The notes: generated from the letters alone by a model not told the origin. Counted from the first letter of the stretch, positions 33,946 through 46,710 are shown. The stretch: DNA of 64,000 nucleotides from Branchiostoma lanceolatum (GCF_035083965.1 NC_089740.1:12664052-12728051); one strand, 5' to 3'. A program made the numbers and translations.

Positions 33946-34870
33946 AAACATCATTCTAGACTATTTTTTTTCATGCTACCATTGGCAAGACAAGAAACAA
34001 CATACCGAATAACGGAACTTGAGTGAGTGAGAAACTTTTCAAAACTTTATCATAACACTTTAAAGCATATCGTAATATCAAAGTCCAGAAGGTCCGAACA
34101 ACGACTCAAAGGAGGGTGTTTCTTAAGAACAGCATGGCCAACTACCTGAAGAATGTGAACTGTATACTAGTAACATATTTTCTTCTAAAAATATATCATG
34201 TCTCTACATTTTTAGACAATCATCAGAGCAATGCATTGAATAGTTTGGCAGCGAGACAATACTTCTGCCACTGCCAATAAGTGGTTCCTCTTGAAAATAG
34301 GTTACTACTGTACATACTGTTTATTCTCCAACCACCATTAGACTAAATGTAAACAGTACAGATGATTTGTGGCATTGCAAATAAGTGGAGAACTACTATG
34401 CAGTCCAGTACAGGATATGTTTAGAGATAGGCAGGGTTGGACATAAAAGTACATAAAAAATCTACTTGCCCTAACCAACTTTTCACTTGCCCGAAATCTA
34501 AATGACATTTTTCTTTGCATTTTTGGTTGCAGTAATTATGAATTCTGTTATTTTTCAGTAAAAACATGTTCTTAATTAAGCATGTAATTATAGAAAAGTT
34601 TTAACTACAAGACCAAGCTGTGTGGATGTCATGACAGTATTTACGGGAAATGACAAAAACTTGAACGAGAAGCATGATGTTACAACGTATCTTCTTTAAC
34701 TTAAACAGTTAGGTAAATTAATGAAGACAAAACTGTGAAAATAGAACTTCTTGAATTGCATACATACATTTCTAATGCATGGTCATACTGTTCCTCATAC
34801 ATATTACTGGTCTACAGTAGTCTACCAGCCTGTTGAGGTAGCCCTTTGGTACCCCTTCTGTATTTGTTAT

Positions 34871-35018
34871 GGGGTTAGGCAGCAGGGAGAAGGTTAATTA
34901 AGCAGTGTTACTGGACCTACTGATCTCTTGCACTATCCTTACACTAAATTAACTAAAATTGTAATACAGACGATCTAGTAACACTGCTTAATTAACCTTA
35001 CCCTTGCTGCCTAACCCC
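34871..35018. mobile_element. Long-armed palindrome (CTGCTGCCTAACCCC family)
   Basis: Arms of about 41 bases (34871-34911 and 34978-35018) pair almost perfectly. The left arm starts GGGGTTAGGCAGCAGGG and the right arm ends CTTGCTGCCTAACCCC. Single-arm relatives lie near 1993 and 14187 (CCTTCTCCCTGCTGCCTAAC). Confidence 0.65.
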
Positions 35019-35092
35019 TTAACATATACAGAATTGGCTGTAGTGTAAGGGAACCTATGATGAAGATGACTACACCACCCACTCATCTACAT

Positions 35093-35213
35093 TCTCCAAG
35101 CAGAGGTTTCGGTCGAGAGGGCTAGCAGTGGCCGCGATTCTAATGTTTCTGAACATCCATGTTAAAAATCGCTGTCACTCCTAGCCCTCTCGACCAAAAC
35201 CTCTGCTAGGAGA
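35093..35213. mobile_element. MITE-like hairpin (TCTCCAAGCAGAGG family)
   Basis: TCTCCAAGCAGAGGTTTCGG at the left pairs with ACCTCTGCTAGGAGA at the right; inner GTCGAGAGGGCTAGCAG pairs with CTAGCCCTCTCGAC. ATCTACAT occurs just outside both ends (35085-35092 and 35217-35224) and may be the target duplication. The terminus matches the elements at 13338 and 48491. Confidence 0.65.
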
Positions 35214-35553
35214 ATAATCTACATGTACATGTACTTGCTTGACACATGTACAACTGAGGAATCTTAGCCATGGATCAATACCAATTCCTATTCAAGCTCT
35301 AGTCTGGCCATTTCCCTGGAAAATAGTCTGGCACGTGGCACCTGTCCCCATACAAACAGTTGGCTTTAACCTAATCAATTAGCTCAGAAATGGGATATTT
35401 TTCAGAAGCTGAGAACCTCATTACCATGCCATTACAGACGAACGTGCGACTAGTAGGAGCCAATCAGAGCTCTCGCTTATATTTCTGACAGATGTTCAAA
35501 ATGTAATTATTACCTGTGCCTGACTCTATGCTTGGGGGAACTGAGCAGAGGTG

Positions 35554-35673
35554 TAGCCTGAGTACCATCCTCCATAGTGACAGCTGGCTCAGTGCTTCTT
35601 GCTTGCTAAACACGTATTTAGCAGGTGAAAAGCATTGAGCCAGCGGTCACTACTGAAGATTGTACTCAGGCTA
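35554..35673. mobile_element. MITE with TAGCCTGAGT ends
   Basis: It starts TAGCCTGAGTAC and ends GTACTCAGGCTA; inner GTGACAGCTGGCTCAGTGCTT pairs with AAGCATTGAGCCAGCGGTCAC. It is the same terminal family as the element at 53249-53383. Confidence 0.65.
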
Positions 35674-38283
35674 GATCAAAAGGAGACTGGAGCTAAAAAG
35701 GTCTTTTGGAAGGGAAGTTACTCAAAGTTGGAAGACAGAGCTCATCATGTTTTTGGCTGGGTCCATAACTACGGTAAGGTTGCATTTTACTCATTGCTAA
35801 CATTTCTCAAGGTGTCAAATGTCTCCTTAAAGAATTGCTGCCAAATCCTTGTCTTCTCTGGCGTGAAACTAGGTCTTAAGGATCAATCAACACACAAAGA
35901 AAGACCCTGACTTGATCCGATGGTATAGACAACCTGACCTAATTATAACTCTCCAACAAAAACCGGCTCAACTCTAGCTCGAGACATGGTTGAAACTTAC
36001 TTGAGGGTTTTTTCGTCAGAGTTACTCTTTATAAATTTTGCTATGATTTTTCTACTACACTCAACAGCCTTGTCAAGCCCAACTGCAATTACATTCTTAC
36101 CTATCTATGATTTTAACAGAGCTGTCTCCAGCTTTAAATTTTTTCCATCCCACTATTTTGTTTGGGAGCCCATGCTGTTAATTTTTCTTGTTAAATCATT
36201 CTGTTATTTCAAGCTTACGAAAATACGTTTTCATCAATTTCATTGTCATTTTTTGCTGAATTTTTCCCCCTGTCCCAACAAGCAAGAAGAAAATATTCAC
36301 AGTATGTAATGTATAGAACAATAACAAGTTTACGTTCTTCAAAAGCAAAGTTGAAGTGTTATTTCCAACAAAGATAATAACAGGATATAATGGGAAAACT
36401 GGACTCGTTTCTTGAAAAATTTCCGACTGTACATCTGACAACAGTCTTTGTCAAGAAACGAACAATCCATCACTTGCCTGAAGTCACATCAAGATTCTAT
36501 CTTCGAACAATACTCCCTTTATCATGTGATGATTCACTCTCTAAATCCCTAAACCAACAAAAGCACCACTACAACAGCACAAGGGCCTCTTTCTACAAAA
36601 ACTTTTCATTCCTATCTTTTCCCATGGGACAGTCTTGCCATCCACAAATAGCCTACTTGTATAATGATGAATATCCCCACAGAGACCTTTGGGAGAACGC
36701 TTTAATTCCAACTCAGTAATCTGAGCCTTTACACAGCAAAGAAAAAAGGACAACCCACTACTGTGTTCCCTCTACAAATTGGAAGAAAGACCCTTTTCAC
36801 GTCCTTCATAATGTGGGTCATCTATTTTTCATGTCACATCCATGTTGTTTGGACAAGCATGAATCAGGCACTGATCTTGGTGAACCATGCAACAAAGTTG
36901 TGACTTACTGCTTTCTTAATTCTTATTCAAAGCCACAACTCAAGTTGCCGATGGTTTTATATCCATCGTATAAATCATTTTGAGCAATTGATTTGTCTGT
37001 TTGACCTACTAGTAACGCTACATTTTGTATCCCCCTACAATGAATTCCACCATAAATTCTACACACTAATATATAATTTAACACTCAAGGTTAGAAGATT
37101 ACTGTGTCATTGAGGGGTGATAAATTTTACATGAAGTTGAGCCCTCTGATCCCATATTTCAGGATATTACTATGATGTCAGTGTTCAGTTTTGTCAAACA
37201 ACGAATGCATTTCATTGTATGATATCAGAAAATATTTCCACCTGTGCAAAAGAGGTTGTTATTTTTCAAAAGTCTATGCGGAATGACGTTAGCTGTGTTT
37301 CGACAAATTGAACTTTACATCAAACAAGCAATATGAAAATTGACAGCTAATTAACATAATTTGACAGCTAATCATGATTGAAATATAGCCCGTTAAGATT
37401 ATTTCAAAGACTCATACCAGTCCTGACAACACACAGATAACTTAAGATACAACCTCTAAGTATAATCATATAAAAGATCTTTCTTCCGGAAAACAGAAAA
37501 AACATTTGGCATAATATTCAACAAATTTATGGACAGTGCTGCAAAGCTATAGACATGTTATAGGGTAATCATGACCTTATTGACACTCTACAGGTCATGA
37601 TCAGAGCAAAGTCGTGTCTTGCTACAAAAACAGCCTGTTTTGCAGACAACTCACGTTCTCTGTGTAAAAATAACGTTAGCTGCAACTGATATATTTTCCA
37701 GCCCATGTTTATGGGGTGGGAGGGGGGTAACGTCATAGCATTATATACATTTGTTTCATTCCACGACTAGAAAACAAGTTGTTGATGACATTTTTCTTAC
37801 TCTACATGACAAAATGTACAATATGCTAATATTCTACAAATTATCTGATATTAGTATAGGCCACGTAAAAAACAAGTTAAGGTTGTCAGTGCTTGATATG
37901 TTTTGGGCTTTGGCCCACATACAACAAAGCGACGACTTTGAACTTCAGTTGGGCGTACACATGACAGTAAAGATGAAAGGAGGCCTGAAATAAAAACAGG
38001 ATGCTTGTCCACACATAGGCTTTAACCCTGAACCAAGGGGTAACGAAAGACCTCGGCCTAAAGTCGTCCGAAGCAAGGCAGATCGCCAGAAATTTTAGGA
38101 ATGAGAAAGTGTCATATATAGGACAACCGCCCCCTCCCACTACCTTAAAAATCTCACCCTAGAACAGGCGATTTTGAGGCATATTTCCACATTTTGCACG
38201 GGAGAGAGGAGTGTTTCCTACCTTTTGTGCGTCCTTTGAATGGAGTGGAGTTGAGTGAACGGTTAAACGGCGGTTGTTTAGGG

Positions 38284-38560
38284 TGCAAGAGCAGAAAACA
38301 AGCGTCCGTTCCTGACGCCCCGGCCCCGAGGATCTGGTTTCCGCTTTCCGCTGACGGCAGGTCTCACGGGTTCTCGCGTGACTAGGCGGGACTTTAGAAA
38401 AATAGTATAAAAGGTGCTGTATGGATATTTTTTACTGGAGGACGTGGTGTTTGTTTCGTAAAGCTATTAGAGGTAAGGAAAAGTGCAAGAGCTGAAAATA
38501 AGCGTCCGTTCCTAACGCCCTAGCCCCAAGGATCTGGTTTCCGCTTTCTGCTGTAGCTTG
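38284..38560 (+). repeat. 75-bp direct repeat, copies 200 bases apart
   Basis: Copies at about 38284-38352 and 38485-38555 share GCAAGAGCxGAAAAxAAGCG, TCCGTTCCTxACGCCC and GGATCTGGTTTCCGCTTTC with a few transitions. The left copy lies upstream of the TATA-like motif at 38406 and the right copy just downstream of the putative donor. No reading frame is conserved between them. Confidence 0.75.
38406..38413 (+). promoter_or_regulatory. TATA-like promoter of a possible non-coding transcript
   Basis: TATAAAAG is followed about 28 bases later by a plausible start. A GTAAGG donor after CTATTAGAG (GT at 38473-38474) would end a first exon at 38472. An AATAAA at 39021-39026 could close the unit. No protein of note is encoded between them, so a small spliced non-coding RNA is one reading; chance is another. 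Confidence 0.25.
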
Positions 38561-39044
38561 GGTCTGTATCTCATTCGTTGACTGTAGTGCACTTTAATTC
38601 CGGTAAGAGGCGCTACAGAGCTGTGGCCTGTCGACAGATATCAAGGTAGTCTTCTCTCATGATTCAATTGATCCTACTCAGAGACGTTTCGTATACTTTA
38701 ACAATGACAACTTTATCCAGGCTAATACATTTATACCTTCATAAATTTAAGAAAACGTATAATATGGACTTAAGCGTAAACATATTGACAACTTTGCGGA
38801 GAGGAGACTCGGGAGCTATAATAGGTTTGGATGCCAGACTACAACATATGTAGATGTAATCTAGACATTGAAAATGTGTCTTCTATCAATATTGTATAGC
38901 CGAGAATCTACATAGTTTGTACTAGATTAACGTAACTAACCAGTAGTCTAATACAACGATTTAGCTTACCGATTTAACCGATTTAACTTACATTGTACAT
39001 GTTACAACTGTTGTGCATGCAATAAACTTTGTATTGACTTCGAA

Positions 39045-39215
39045 TTAGCCCCCACCAGGCCCTCCTTCGGGCGTATGGATCGTAGAATTCGGCAGAAAAA
39101 GGAATAGCTGGCCAGTAACGTAAAAGAGCCTGCAAATGAAACCCTGGCAAATATTCTCCCTATAGCCGGCGTAGTTAGTCTGGTAGAGACTACATGTAAC
39201 TTCGAATGACTTGCT
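39045..39215 (-). mobile_element. Dispersed repeat with AGTCTCTACCAGACT end
   Basis: One of three related copies in the window; the others are at 49615-49797 and, inverted, at 63946-64000, cut by the window edge. Shared blocks are GGGCGTATGGATCGTAGAAT, TGCAAATGAAACC, CTGGCAAAT and GCGTAGTTAGTCTGGTAGAG. Copies differ by internal indels. No coding capacity is seen. Confidence 0.7.
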
Positions 39216-40959
39216 CAAACAGTGCAAGCTGCCATCTAGCGGTTTTAATGTGAACAGCATTGTGGTAGCTCAACATTTTCATTACCGTCAAACCTTCGCC
39301 ATTGCCCAACCTTCTTCTAACAAATATAATATCTGTTGCACTCTCATGTGGTATGCACACCTTACATTCATATTGGGGGAGTGAAAAATCATTTGCTCAT
39401 TAGAAAATTCATAGAGAGATGTATATAGAAGGGCTAAAGAAAAACAAATGCGCTGTTTGTAACCATGGACGAACAAAAATGCAACAAAAATTCCTCACAC
39501 TCGCCCCACCCACACTTAATCCTTTCCGATCAGTTTCTAGGCAACTCGAGTATTCACAGTTTTCATGGCTTTGGAGTTCAGTGTCCAATTGCTCTTACCA
39601 CCCAACGCAACCTCAAACAATGTAAAGTTTGTCGTGTCAATAAAATAATTTTTTTGGTCAACAAAGCATGACAGGAACGTTCACTTGTTATAAAACAAAT
39701 GAGCTCCGTTTTCTGAAGGTCAGCCTGTGTATACATTTTGTCCCCTCTGTGGCATTAGCTTGGCAGTGTGACTGTGATAAAATTCGCCAATTTGACATTT
39801 CCACCCTTGTCAGATAATGCATTACTTGTAACAACGTGGGGTTGGTGTGGCGGTTTTAGTTGTCTTGGTCTGTATAAAACTACGGTATCTGATGCAAAAG
39901 ACAACATAGTCTTTCGACCTTTTGCTAGAAGGGAATACAGAAAAACTACATCAATATTCACATAGCAAAGTGTATAAGTTCTTCAGACGGCTGGTTAGTA
40001 GATTCCTTTGCTGTGTGGTTGTGTGTTTATCAATGACTGAATGTGTGCAGTCCATTGGTATTTGACAGAGTAACAATGTACTCAGCGGTTCGGGACCTAA
40101 ATGTGCAAATAAACCGTTACTGGATTTTAACGACGTTTATTCAAAGATAACTTTTTCTTGTGAAAGATTGTGGTGAAATGTCGATCATGTCGTCATTGTT
40201 TGAGAAAACAGTTAGTTGTAGCCGTTACAAAGTTGTAATTCAAAGGAATGCAGAATTTCTTTCTTTCATTTTCTTTATCTTTTTCTTTTAATGGAGAAAT
40301 GTGGACCTTGGACTCGTCCGGACAAACCCTTGGCGGTTGGGTAGATATCAAAGTGAGTGACAGAAATTCCTAAAAAAACATTTGTACCTCCTGAAGTTGA
40401 ATACGTGGAAAAGGCTTTCACATCATTTTCATGAGTGGTAGTAAGGTGTATTTTGAGTCAAATGTAGAGGATATCTTAACTGTTTGAACAAGCTCCCAAG
40501 TTATTTTTCAGCATATTTTTTTATGAAAAAAATTTAAAACTTTGACAGTGCCTCTGCTCAATTATCATCACTTGATAGTAGTTTGAAATATGTTTGAGGT
40601 ATGATATGCTATCAGAATCCATTGATAACAAGCACATAGACAGCTTTGCTTATAAAATGACTTTATATCCAGTTGTCTGTTTGAAGTACAAAATAGTAAA
40701 AATCATTACTTCTAAGCTAAGCTTAACAAAGTAGATTTCTATAACACGTTATTGGCCGTTCACTATGTGATACAGACTATCCATATATATCTGCAGCTTT
40801 TACAGTTTTTTTCCTAGCAAAAAATCTAAAAGCTTACTGGACCTACAACACTGTATTCATACATTGGTAGCAACTTTCTCATTCTCAGACATCCGGGTAC
40901 TTTTATTAATGATGACGTCTACATCCGGGTACTTTCGCGATGACGTCTACATCCGGGCA

Positions 40960-43900
40960 CTATGCTATGAAGCAGGCGACGCCTCCACCGATGGTGAAGA
41001 GCCCCTGGATCCATGTCAGGTAAAAGGAGTAGCCGTAGGGGGCGCCGCCGAACTCGTTCTCGTAGTAGCCGGTAAAGGTGGCAGCAGTGATGAGACCACA
41101 CACACCTAGGGAAAAGTGTTTGACATATCATTGAGCTATGAAAATGAGCTATTCAATGAAAGAGAAGCTGTAGAGAGTTTTCACTAATTTTCTTTATGTT
41201 TCAATCGGACCGCCATATTGGTGTGCTTGGTTTGCATTCTAATGGCTGGTAGCTTAAGCGCCCACAGCATTTTATTAGTTTTCTTAGAGTGTTCTTTTGA
41301 CATTCCATTCTTTAACAACGTAACACACTTGATAGAGCAAATTTTAAAGTCAGATTTCTAAGTGTCCACAAATTAGCTACGATTCACTGGAATACAAATA
41401 TCTCAGTGGTCCGCCCCTCCATGTTAGTGTCCCTATGATGTCACGTGAATTTTAAAAATTGGTCATCTTAGATGTTTTTCATGAACACGCAGACACGAAA
41501 TCGTGATGTTTCAGTTTTCCTTTAACCATTAACCATTTTAATGATTGTTTCAAAGAACTTTGTATAGCTTTGCAGACTGCGTACACCTTTCATACGGCAT
41601 GCTCTGTACAGGAATTAATCTACCTGCTACTTTGGTCAGACCAGTTGGCAAAATTTGTAATCAATTGCAAATTTAGAATAAGCTAGATATCTTTCATAAA
41701 CGCACTGACACGAAACCCTGTTGTTTTTGTTATTCTTGCACCATTTCAAAGCATGCGTTTCAAAGAAACATGCAAACTTTGTGGAGACTTAACGAAGTAT
41801 TATCTACCTGCTACAATGATGAGACCTCCCGCAGTCCTCTTCTTGTTGACCCTGGTGAAGAGGCTGTGCTTGACGGCGTGCACGACTCCCGCCAGGATGC
41901 CGACCGCCATCAGCAGGGCGCCGACAACCGCGAAGAACCGGCAGGCGTGGTAGGCGCCGTTCAGGGAGCCAATATCTGTGAGGGAAAGGGGAAGGTCACG
42001 TGATCATTAGCAAAGTCACGTGATGTCAGGTGATGGACTACTCGGCATTTAGTCCCGGCCGATGGCCGATAGATGATGATGACTACTCGGCATGAAGAAG
42101 GCCGACAACCGCGAAGAATCGGCAGGCGTGGTAGGCGCCGTTCAGGGAGTCAATATCTGGGAGAGAAAAGGAAAGTCACGTGATCATTAGCAAAGTCACG
42201 TGATGTCAGGTGATGGACTATTGGACATGAAGAAGGCTGACAACTGCGAATAATCGGCAGGCGTGGTAGGCGCCGTTCAGGGAGTCAATATCTGTGAGGG
42301 AAAGGGGAAGTCACGTGATCATTGGCAAAGTCCTGTGATGTCAAATGATGGGTTATTCTACATGAGGAGGATGGCCGTAGCCTAAGCCGAAAAACACTCA
42401 CTCAAGCAATTGGATATGATTTTGGAAACAGTCTAAATCATATCCGGTTGTTTGAGTAACTATGCGTTCTGTTTTTTGGCGTATCTTATTTCCTGGATGT
42501 CCAACCTTCATCAACGCAAGGCCGTAGCTTCATAATCCGAGTCTAGCAGATGTATCATTCAATTATTCATTAACACTTTAAAGCAGGTTAACCAAAGTTA
42601 CCGAAACGTATCTGAACAATGCAAATATTTCCATCTTTCGGATTAAGACTTCGTCTTCTATCGTCAAGAAATCTCATCTTTGACCCTTTTTGCCAGTTGA
42701 GGAATTTACAACGTTTAAGCTATCAATAAAACGGGGTGCACTTTGTCACCTGTGTCACTCCAACTAGATGGTTGGCAGGTAACGGTGTTTCAATTCCGCC
42801 TTGCTGGAGAACAAAGCTATGTGCAAATAATCCATGATAAGGTTATGGGTGGAGCTCTTTGCTCAGTCTTTTGTTCACATGTGGGTTTTTTGGTGCTTGA
42901 TGTTACGACTGGACGTTGTAACATTTTGATTTATACCGGAAAACACTGTCCACACCCAGAAGATGTATTTGCGATGTCACAAAGCAATGTCCGGAGTGTT
43001 TGAAGAACCCGTCGTGACAACACCTCAGGCATAAACCACTTCAAATCTAACACGTTCATCAACAGATGTGTCCAAGTTTCATACGGAGAAATTTACATTT
43101 CTTAAGCATTTAGACAAACCTTCAATCACAAAACCTATGTGTTCTTATATTTAGATATTATAGATATAAAAGAAAGCGAGAAGAATGCCAAATCGACACT
43201 TCGAACTTTCTTGTGTATATATGCATTTGTAAACGGTTATTTTTTGGGTCACCCATACTTAGCCCAAAGGGTAAATACATGTTGTATGTATAATAATAAT
43301 AATAATAAGTTTATTGCAAGTTCTTGCCCGTAGGCTAATTGCAAGTACATGTAACATGAAAGGACGGACAGACAATTGATAACAATATAATAAAGGTCTA
43401 ATTCAATTAACCCGGTTAACCCTTACGTGCCCAAGACATGTGGCTCATATCCACCCCAGTCCATGAGGGGTTAAAGTTATTAATGACATCACTGTCGTCA
43501 TCACTGTTATAAGATCAAGCAAAGATGTAAAGAATGGTTTGTATAATAATCGGGTGAAGTTGTTTAAGTGACGGTTTGATTTTAGTGAGTTGTAAGTTCC
43601 TGTATCCGTGATAAAAGGGATTGTTGACGGAGCTAATCATGGGGAAGGGCGGAAGCCTTGAGTGAAGTTTATGGTAACATCGCAGAGTGGACGTCCCTGG
43701 CTGAAAGGGTGGCTGCCGCAAGAAACAGACGAGCCTGGAGACAGATCTCCATCTTCACTGCTACCTTGTCCCCCCAACGACCCGAAGGTCAAGGGACTAG
43801 GTAGGTACATGTAGGTACTAGTAGTATGGTAAGAACGTGGTGACGTCGAATGGTTAGGCTGGTGGACACTTGATCGAGAGGTTACGAGTTCGACTCCTGA

Positions 43901-45306
43901 CATTCTTTAATTTGTGTCCTTGAGAAAGACACCTTACACAGCCACGACTTTCCTCACTCCACCCAGGTGTAAGTGGATACCTGACCTCGGCGAGGGAAGT
44001 AAAAGGTGCACGTGGTTTAAGGACAGGGATGGGCTCCCGGGCCTTCCAAGAAACCTAGCCCCCTGACCCTGACGCTATGTGACCTCTACTTTACCTTTTA
44101 ACATAAGTCGGTGGACTGTGTGACGAATATGGTATTGTCAATCAAATGACGTCAATGTGACGTCATAGTTTCGTAGGAGTGGCTGGTAAAGATTAAACCG
44201 CTGCACGCACACTTGTTCACTCCACCCAAATCAAATACTCGGACCCTCCAAACTCGACCCTGGTAACAGTTGGAGCTGGTGCACATGTAAGATCAGACAA
44301 ACACTGAGAAGTCAAAATTTCGCTCACCGCCTACGCACACTTTGGTTTAGTTGAGAATACCTATTGAGAGATCAACGTCATTATTTAACTTCTGGGCGGG
44401 TGTTTTTTTTACAGCATACCCCGTAGGGAGTCAACCTGTCTCTTTCTCCGCTTTCCCGCGCTTCTAGGTTCATTCATTCCCCCGTTTCCTTCAAACATGG
44501 CTTACACATAACACAGGACAGCGCTTTACAGATGCCTTCTACTCCAAGTACTGAAGTAGAACCAAAAGAAATGCTAAAATGACAGTCCTATCTTTCTAGG
44601 ACACAGATGTTATGAAGTTAAACTTTGATAAGGAACAAACAAAACGTCCTGAAGTAAGTAAGGAAGGTTTGTCAGACGCTGCTGCCAGTATGTCTGAGGT
44701 TTAGGGATCGGTTCGCCGGGTGAGTTTAACGTCGAAAAAATACGTTTACTTCAAGTCTTCAATATCAAAGCAAAGTGTGACAGAGACAAGTACTACCACC
44801 TACACAATGGAATTTTCAATTGTCATAACAGATTATAGACTAAAGTAAATTTAGAGTGAAGGTTTTGCTGTTGTGCGTTTTTCCAACGAAATGCGTCTCT
44901 CGTCATAGTTGGTAACTTAGGCGTCTTCTGTACTCTGTTCTGTGGGAAGTTTAGCTCTCGCGACTTATCAGCAGTATATTTATCAGTACGACCAAATAAA
45001 GACTGCACGGTTGAATATATAAATGAATGAACAAGAGAATGAATGAATGGATGGATGGATGAATAAATGAATGGATGAATGAATGAATGGATGAATGAAT
45101 GAATGATTGAATGGACGAATGAACGACCGAATAACGGAACACATACCGTAGGAGGCACAAATCCTGACGCGACCCTTTGTGCACGTCTGCCAGAGACCGC
45201 TCTCTGCTGCTGCGTTGGACAGCCACGCCGTCGTAGCGATCCCGACAATATACAACAACAACCCGACGCTCGAGCAGGCCAGACCTCCTACAAGACGGTT
45301 ATTCAT
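40960..45306 (-). CDS. PMP22/claudin-superfamily protein A
   Basis: Three coding exons, 45306-45147, 41975-41808 and 41105-40960, all meet in phase 1 and encode 157 residues. Exon 1 holds TM1 (GLACSSVGLLLYIVGIATTA) and the extracellular signature W28, G37-L38-W39, C42 and C50. Exon 2 begins DIGSLNGAYHACRFFAVVGA (TM2, with the conserved Arg at the loop/TM2 border) and runs into TM3 with exon 3. TM4 is GYSFYLTWIQGLFTIGGG. The protein stops right after TM4, so there is no cytoplasmic tail and no PDZ-binding end as in classical claudins. First-loop length and total size are nearer to PMP22/EMP proteins. Expected role: plasma-membrane or junction protein. It is the most diverged of the four genes in the cluster and does not share the B/C/D upstream block. 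Confidence 0.78.
41996..42318. promoter_or_regulatory. Cluster of five TCACGTGA palindromes in gene A intron
   Basis: Exact TCACGTGA occurs at 41996, 42016, 42176, 42196 and 42311; a sixth site near 42331 is altered to TCCTGTGA. The cluster arose by the tandem duplication of the exon 2/intron border. TCACGTGA is the core of bHLH-Zip (MITF/TFE/USF-type) sites. The same octamer is found in the upstream blocks of genes B, C, D and B'. Function is inferred only. Confidence 0.5.
42085..42370 (-). pseudogene. Two extra tandem copies of the 5' half of gene A exon 2
   Basis: Directly upstream (in gene sense) of real exon 2, two further copies (about 42085-42238 and 42239-42370) repeat the first about 60 bases of the exon, its acceptor, and about 70 bases of intron. 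On the minus strand both still read CAG, then ATATTGACTCCCTGAACGGC, the frame DIDSLNGAYHACRFF. Acceptor AGs are at 42157-42158 and 42292-42293. The intron part carries paired TCACGTGA motifs. Confidence 0.8.
42376..42514. mobile_element. MITE copy (GCCAAAAAAGCAATTACTCAA family)
   Basis: Left ACTCAAGCAATTGGATATGATTTT-type sequence and right CATATCCGGTTGTTTGAGTA are inverted; the right end runs GGCGTATCTTATTTCCTGGA. Relatives are at 57912-58164, 60686-60745 and 61188-61400. It lies in the intron of gene A. Confidence 0.6.
43824..44110 (+). mobile_element. tRNA-derived SINE
   Basis: The head ACGTCGAATGGTTAGGCTGG (A-box-like) is followed about 30 bases later by GAGTTCGACTCC (B box). A central block CCTCACTCCACCCAGGTGTA then GTGGATACCTGACCTCGG follows, which resembles conserved central parts of other animal SINEs. 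It lies in the first intron of gene A. Confidence 0.6.
45010..45125. repeat. GAATGAATGGAT tetranucleotide repeat
   Basis: An imperfect GAAT/GGAT tract begins within about 20 bases of the donor of gene A exon 1 (GT at 45145-45146 on the minus strand). In gene sense it reads ATTC/ATCC, giving the Ser/Ile/His-rich frame seen beyond exon 1, which is an artefact. Confidence 0.9.
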
Positions 45307-46704
45307 CGTGAAATCTCACTTTGGTACGTTTAAGGAGAAAGAAATAACTGTAGACCTTCACTCAGGATAGTTGCAGGCTTAATAAAAAGAATTTCAGTTA
45401 AGATTAGACTAAATAGAACACGCCCCAAACGCGTAGGTGTGTTTGTCGTGCGTTTGAGGCGCCAAAACTTCAAGGGATTGGCTGGTTTCAAGGTCCGAAC
45501 GCGTGCGTTTATGACAGAGTAAATAGAAATGGGCGTGCCTGTAGGATTTTCAACAAAGCCTTGTTTTAGTGACGCGGTGATATTTATCAAGGATATGTGG
45601 TTCCTGATCTATAAAGGGTCAGCTAAGTTTGCACGTTTTTTAAGAACAGCTATTACCTGGACAGAAAATGTTCTTATGAAGCTCAGTCACTTGGCATGCT
45701 GACACTGGTGAAATTGTGACAAGGGCAACCTATAAAAGGCCGCAGCAAGTAAATTCTGTGGTTGACATCTGCGCGCGCATTGATTTTCGCCTGACTTCAA
45801 TAAAGACACCAAGACATTTCGTTCCCTTCTGGCGATGGTCCACATGCCAAGAAAATATAACGTTACACCGTAGATGTAGATAAGAAGATGATAAGATGAT
45901 GTCGTGGCCCACTGTGTACTAGTAGAAGTGATACATACCAGTATGGCATCCATGAGTGCTGTTGTAGAAGTGAAACTAGTTTGGTGGTTGCATAAGTGAC
46001 GTCATTAGTGAGGTAGCCTTAAGTTTAGTTTCAGTGACACCGGGATACCACACTGGTGTCTATTTATGCACTTTTTGAATAAAGGAATAAAAGACTAGGT
46101 GGCTCAATAACGTTAACAGTGTGATTCCAGTTCTTGTCATGAAAAAGTTCACGTTTTCAATCTGCAGGGGTTTCTTGCCTCATAACTGCACATGACGTTG
46201 AGGACGTCGGCCACCCTTGTAGTTTAAACATTAACCGCAAGGTAGCGCTATTGTAAACGGTTGGCCTAGCAAGGTCCCTAAGACATGTAAGAACAGATGA
46301 AAATTGGAATGATTTAAACTCTTGTTGCCCGAAAGTGCGGGCTGGCGTTATCCAGGCGGACATCGAGTGTAAGAGTCATCCGGCAGCTCGCTGCAAGCAT
46401 CCCAACCAGAACCAGCACGTCTCCCTCGAATTGGTGCCGCTGGAGAAGGCGGATGCCCAAGTGTGTGGGTCTCAGATTCGCAACCTGTCATCCACCTTAA
46501 ACAAATTCACGCGAAGGCTATCGTGTCAATTGACACGGTCACCATACTCGATCTGTATTTGTATCTGTACTATGTATCTGTACTACATGTATGTATCTGT
46601 ACTATGTATCTGAATACGAATAAAGATAATACGAGTGGTTGCCATCATCATGCCCGACAGAATTAGAAAATATGATGGGAAAGAATTCTTCCCAGATTTT
46701 TTTC

Positions 46705-46710
46705 TTTATT
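46705..46710 (-). terminator. Candidate poly(A) signal of gene B
   Basis: TTTATT on the plus strand (AATAAA in gene sense) occurs about 410 bases beyond the stop of gene B, past the 3' hairpin element. Confidence 0.35.

Larger units (their letters stand above)
24801..38200. other. Long stretch with no recognised protein gene
   Basis: Short open frames occur but none shows codon bias, domains or splice-consistent extension. The 5' non-coding exon and promoter of tropomodulin should lie here on the minus strand. Several donor-like sites exist (for example minus-strand GTATGT near 25827, GTAAGA near 25886 and GTGAGT near 32036), but I could not choose one. Repeats inside this stretch are listed separately. 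Confidence 0.5.

Noticed and set aside
44823-45248. Frames rich in FIHSFIH next to gene A exon 1
   Set aside because: Read-through past the exon 1 donor into a tetranucleotide repeat.
46335-46666. Plus-strand frame with HPAARCKHPNQNQH and following TGTATC repeats
   Set aside because: No family recognised; it resembles a decayed dispersed repeat ending in a microsatellite.
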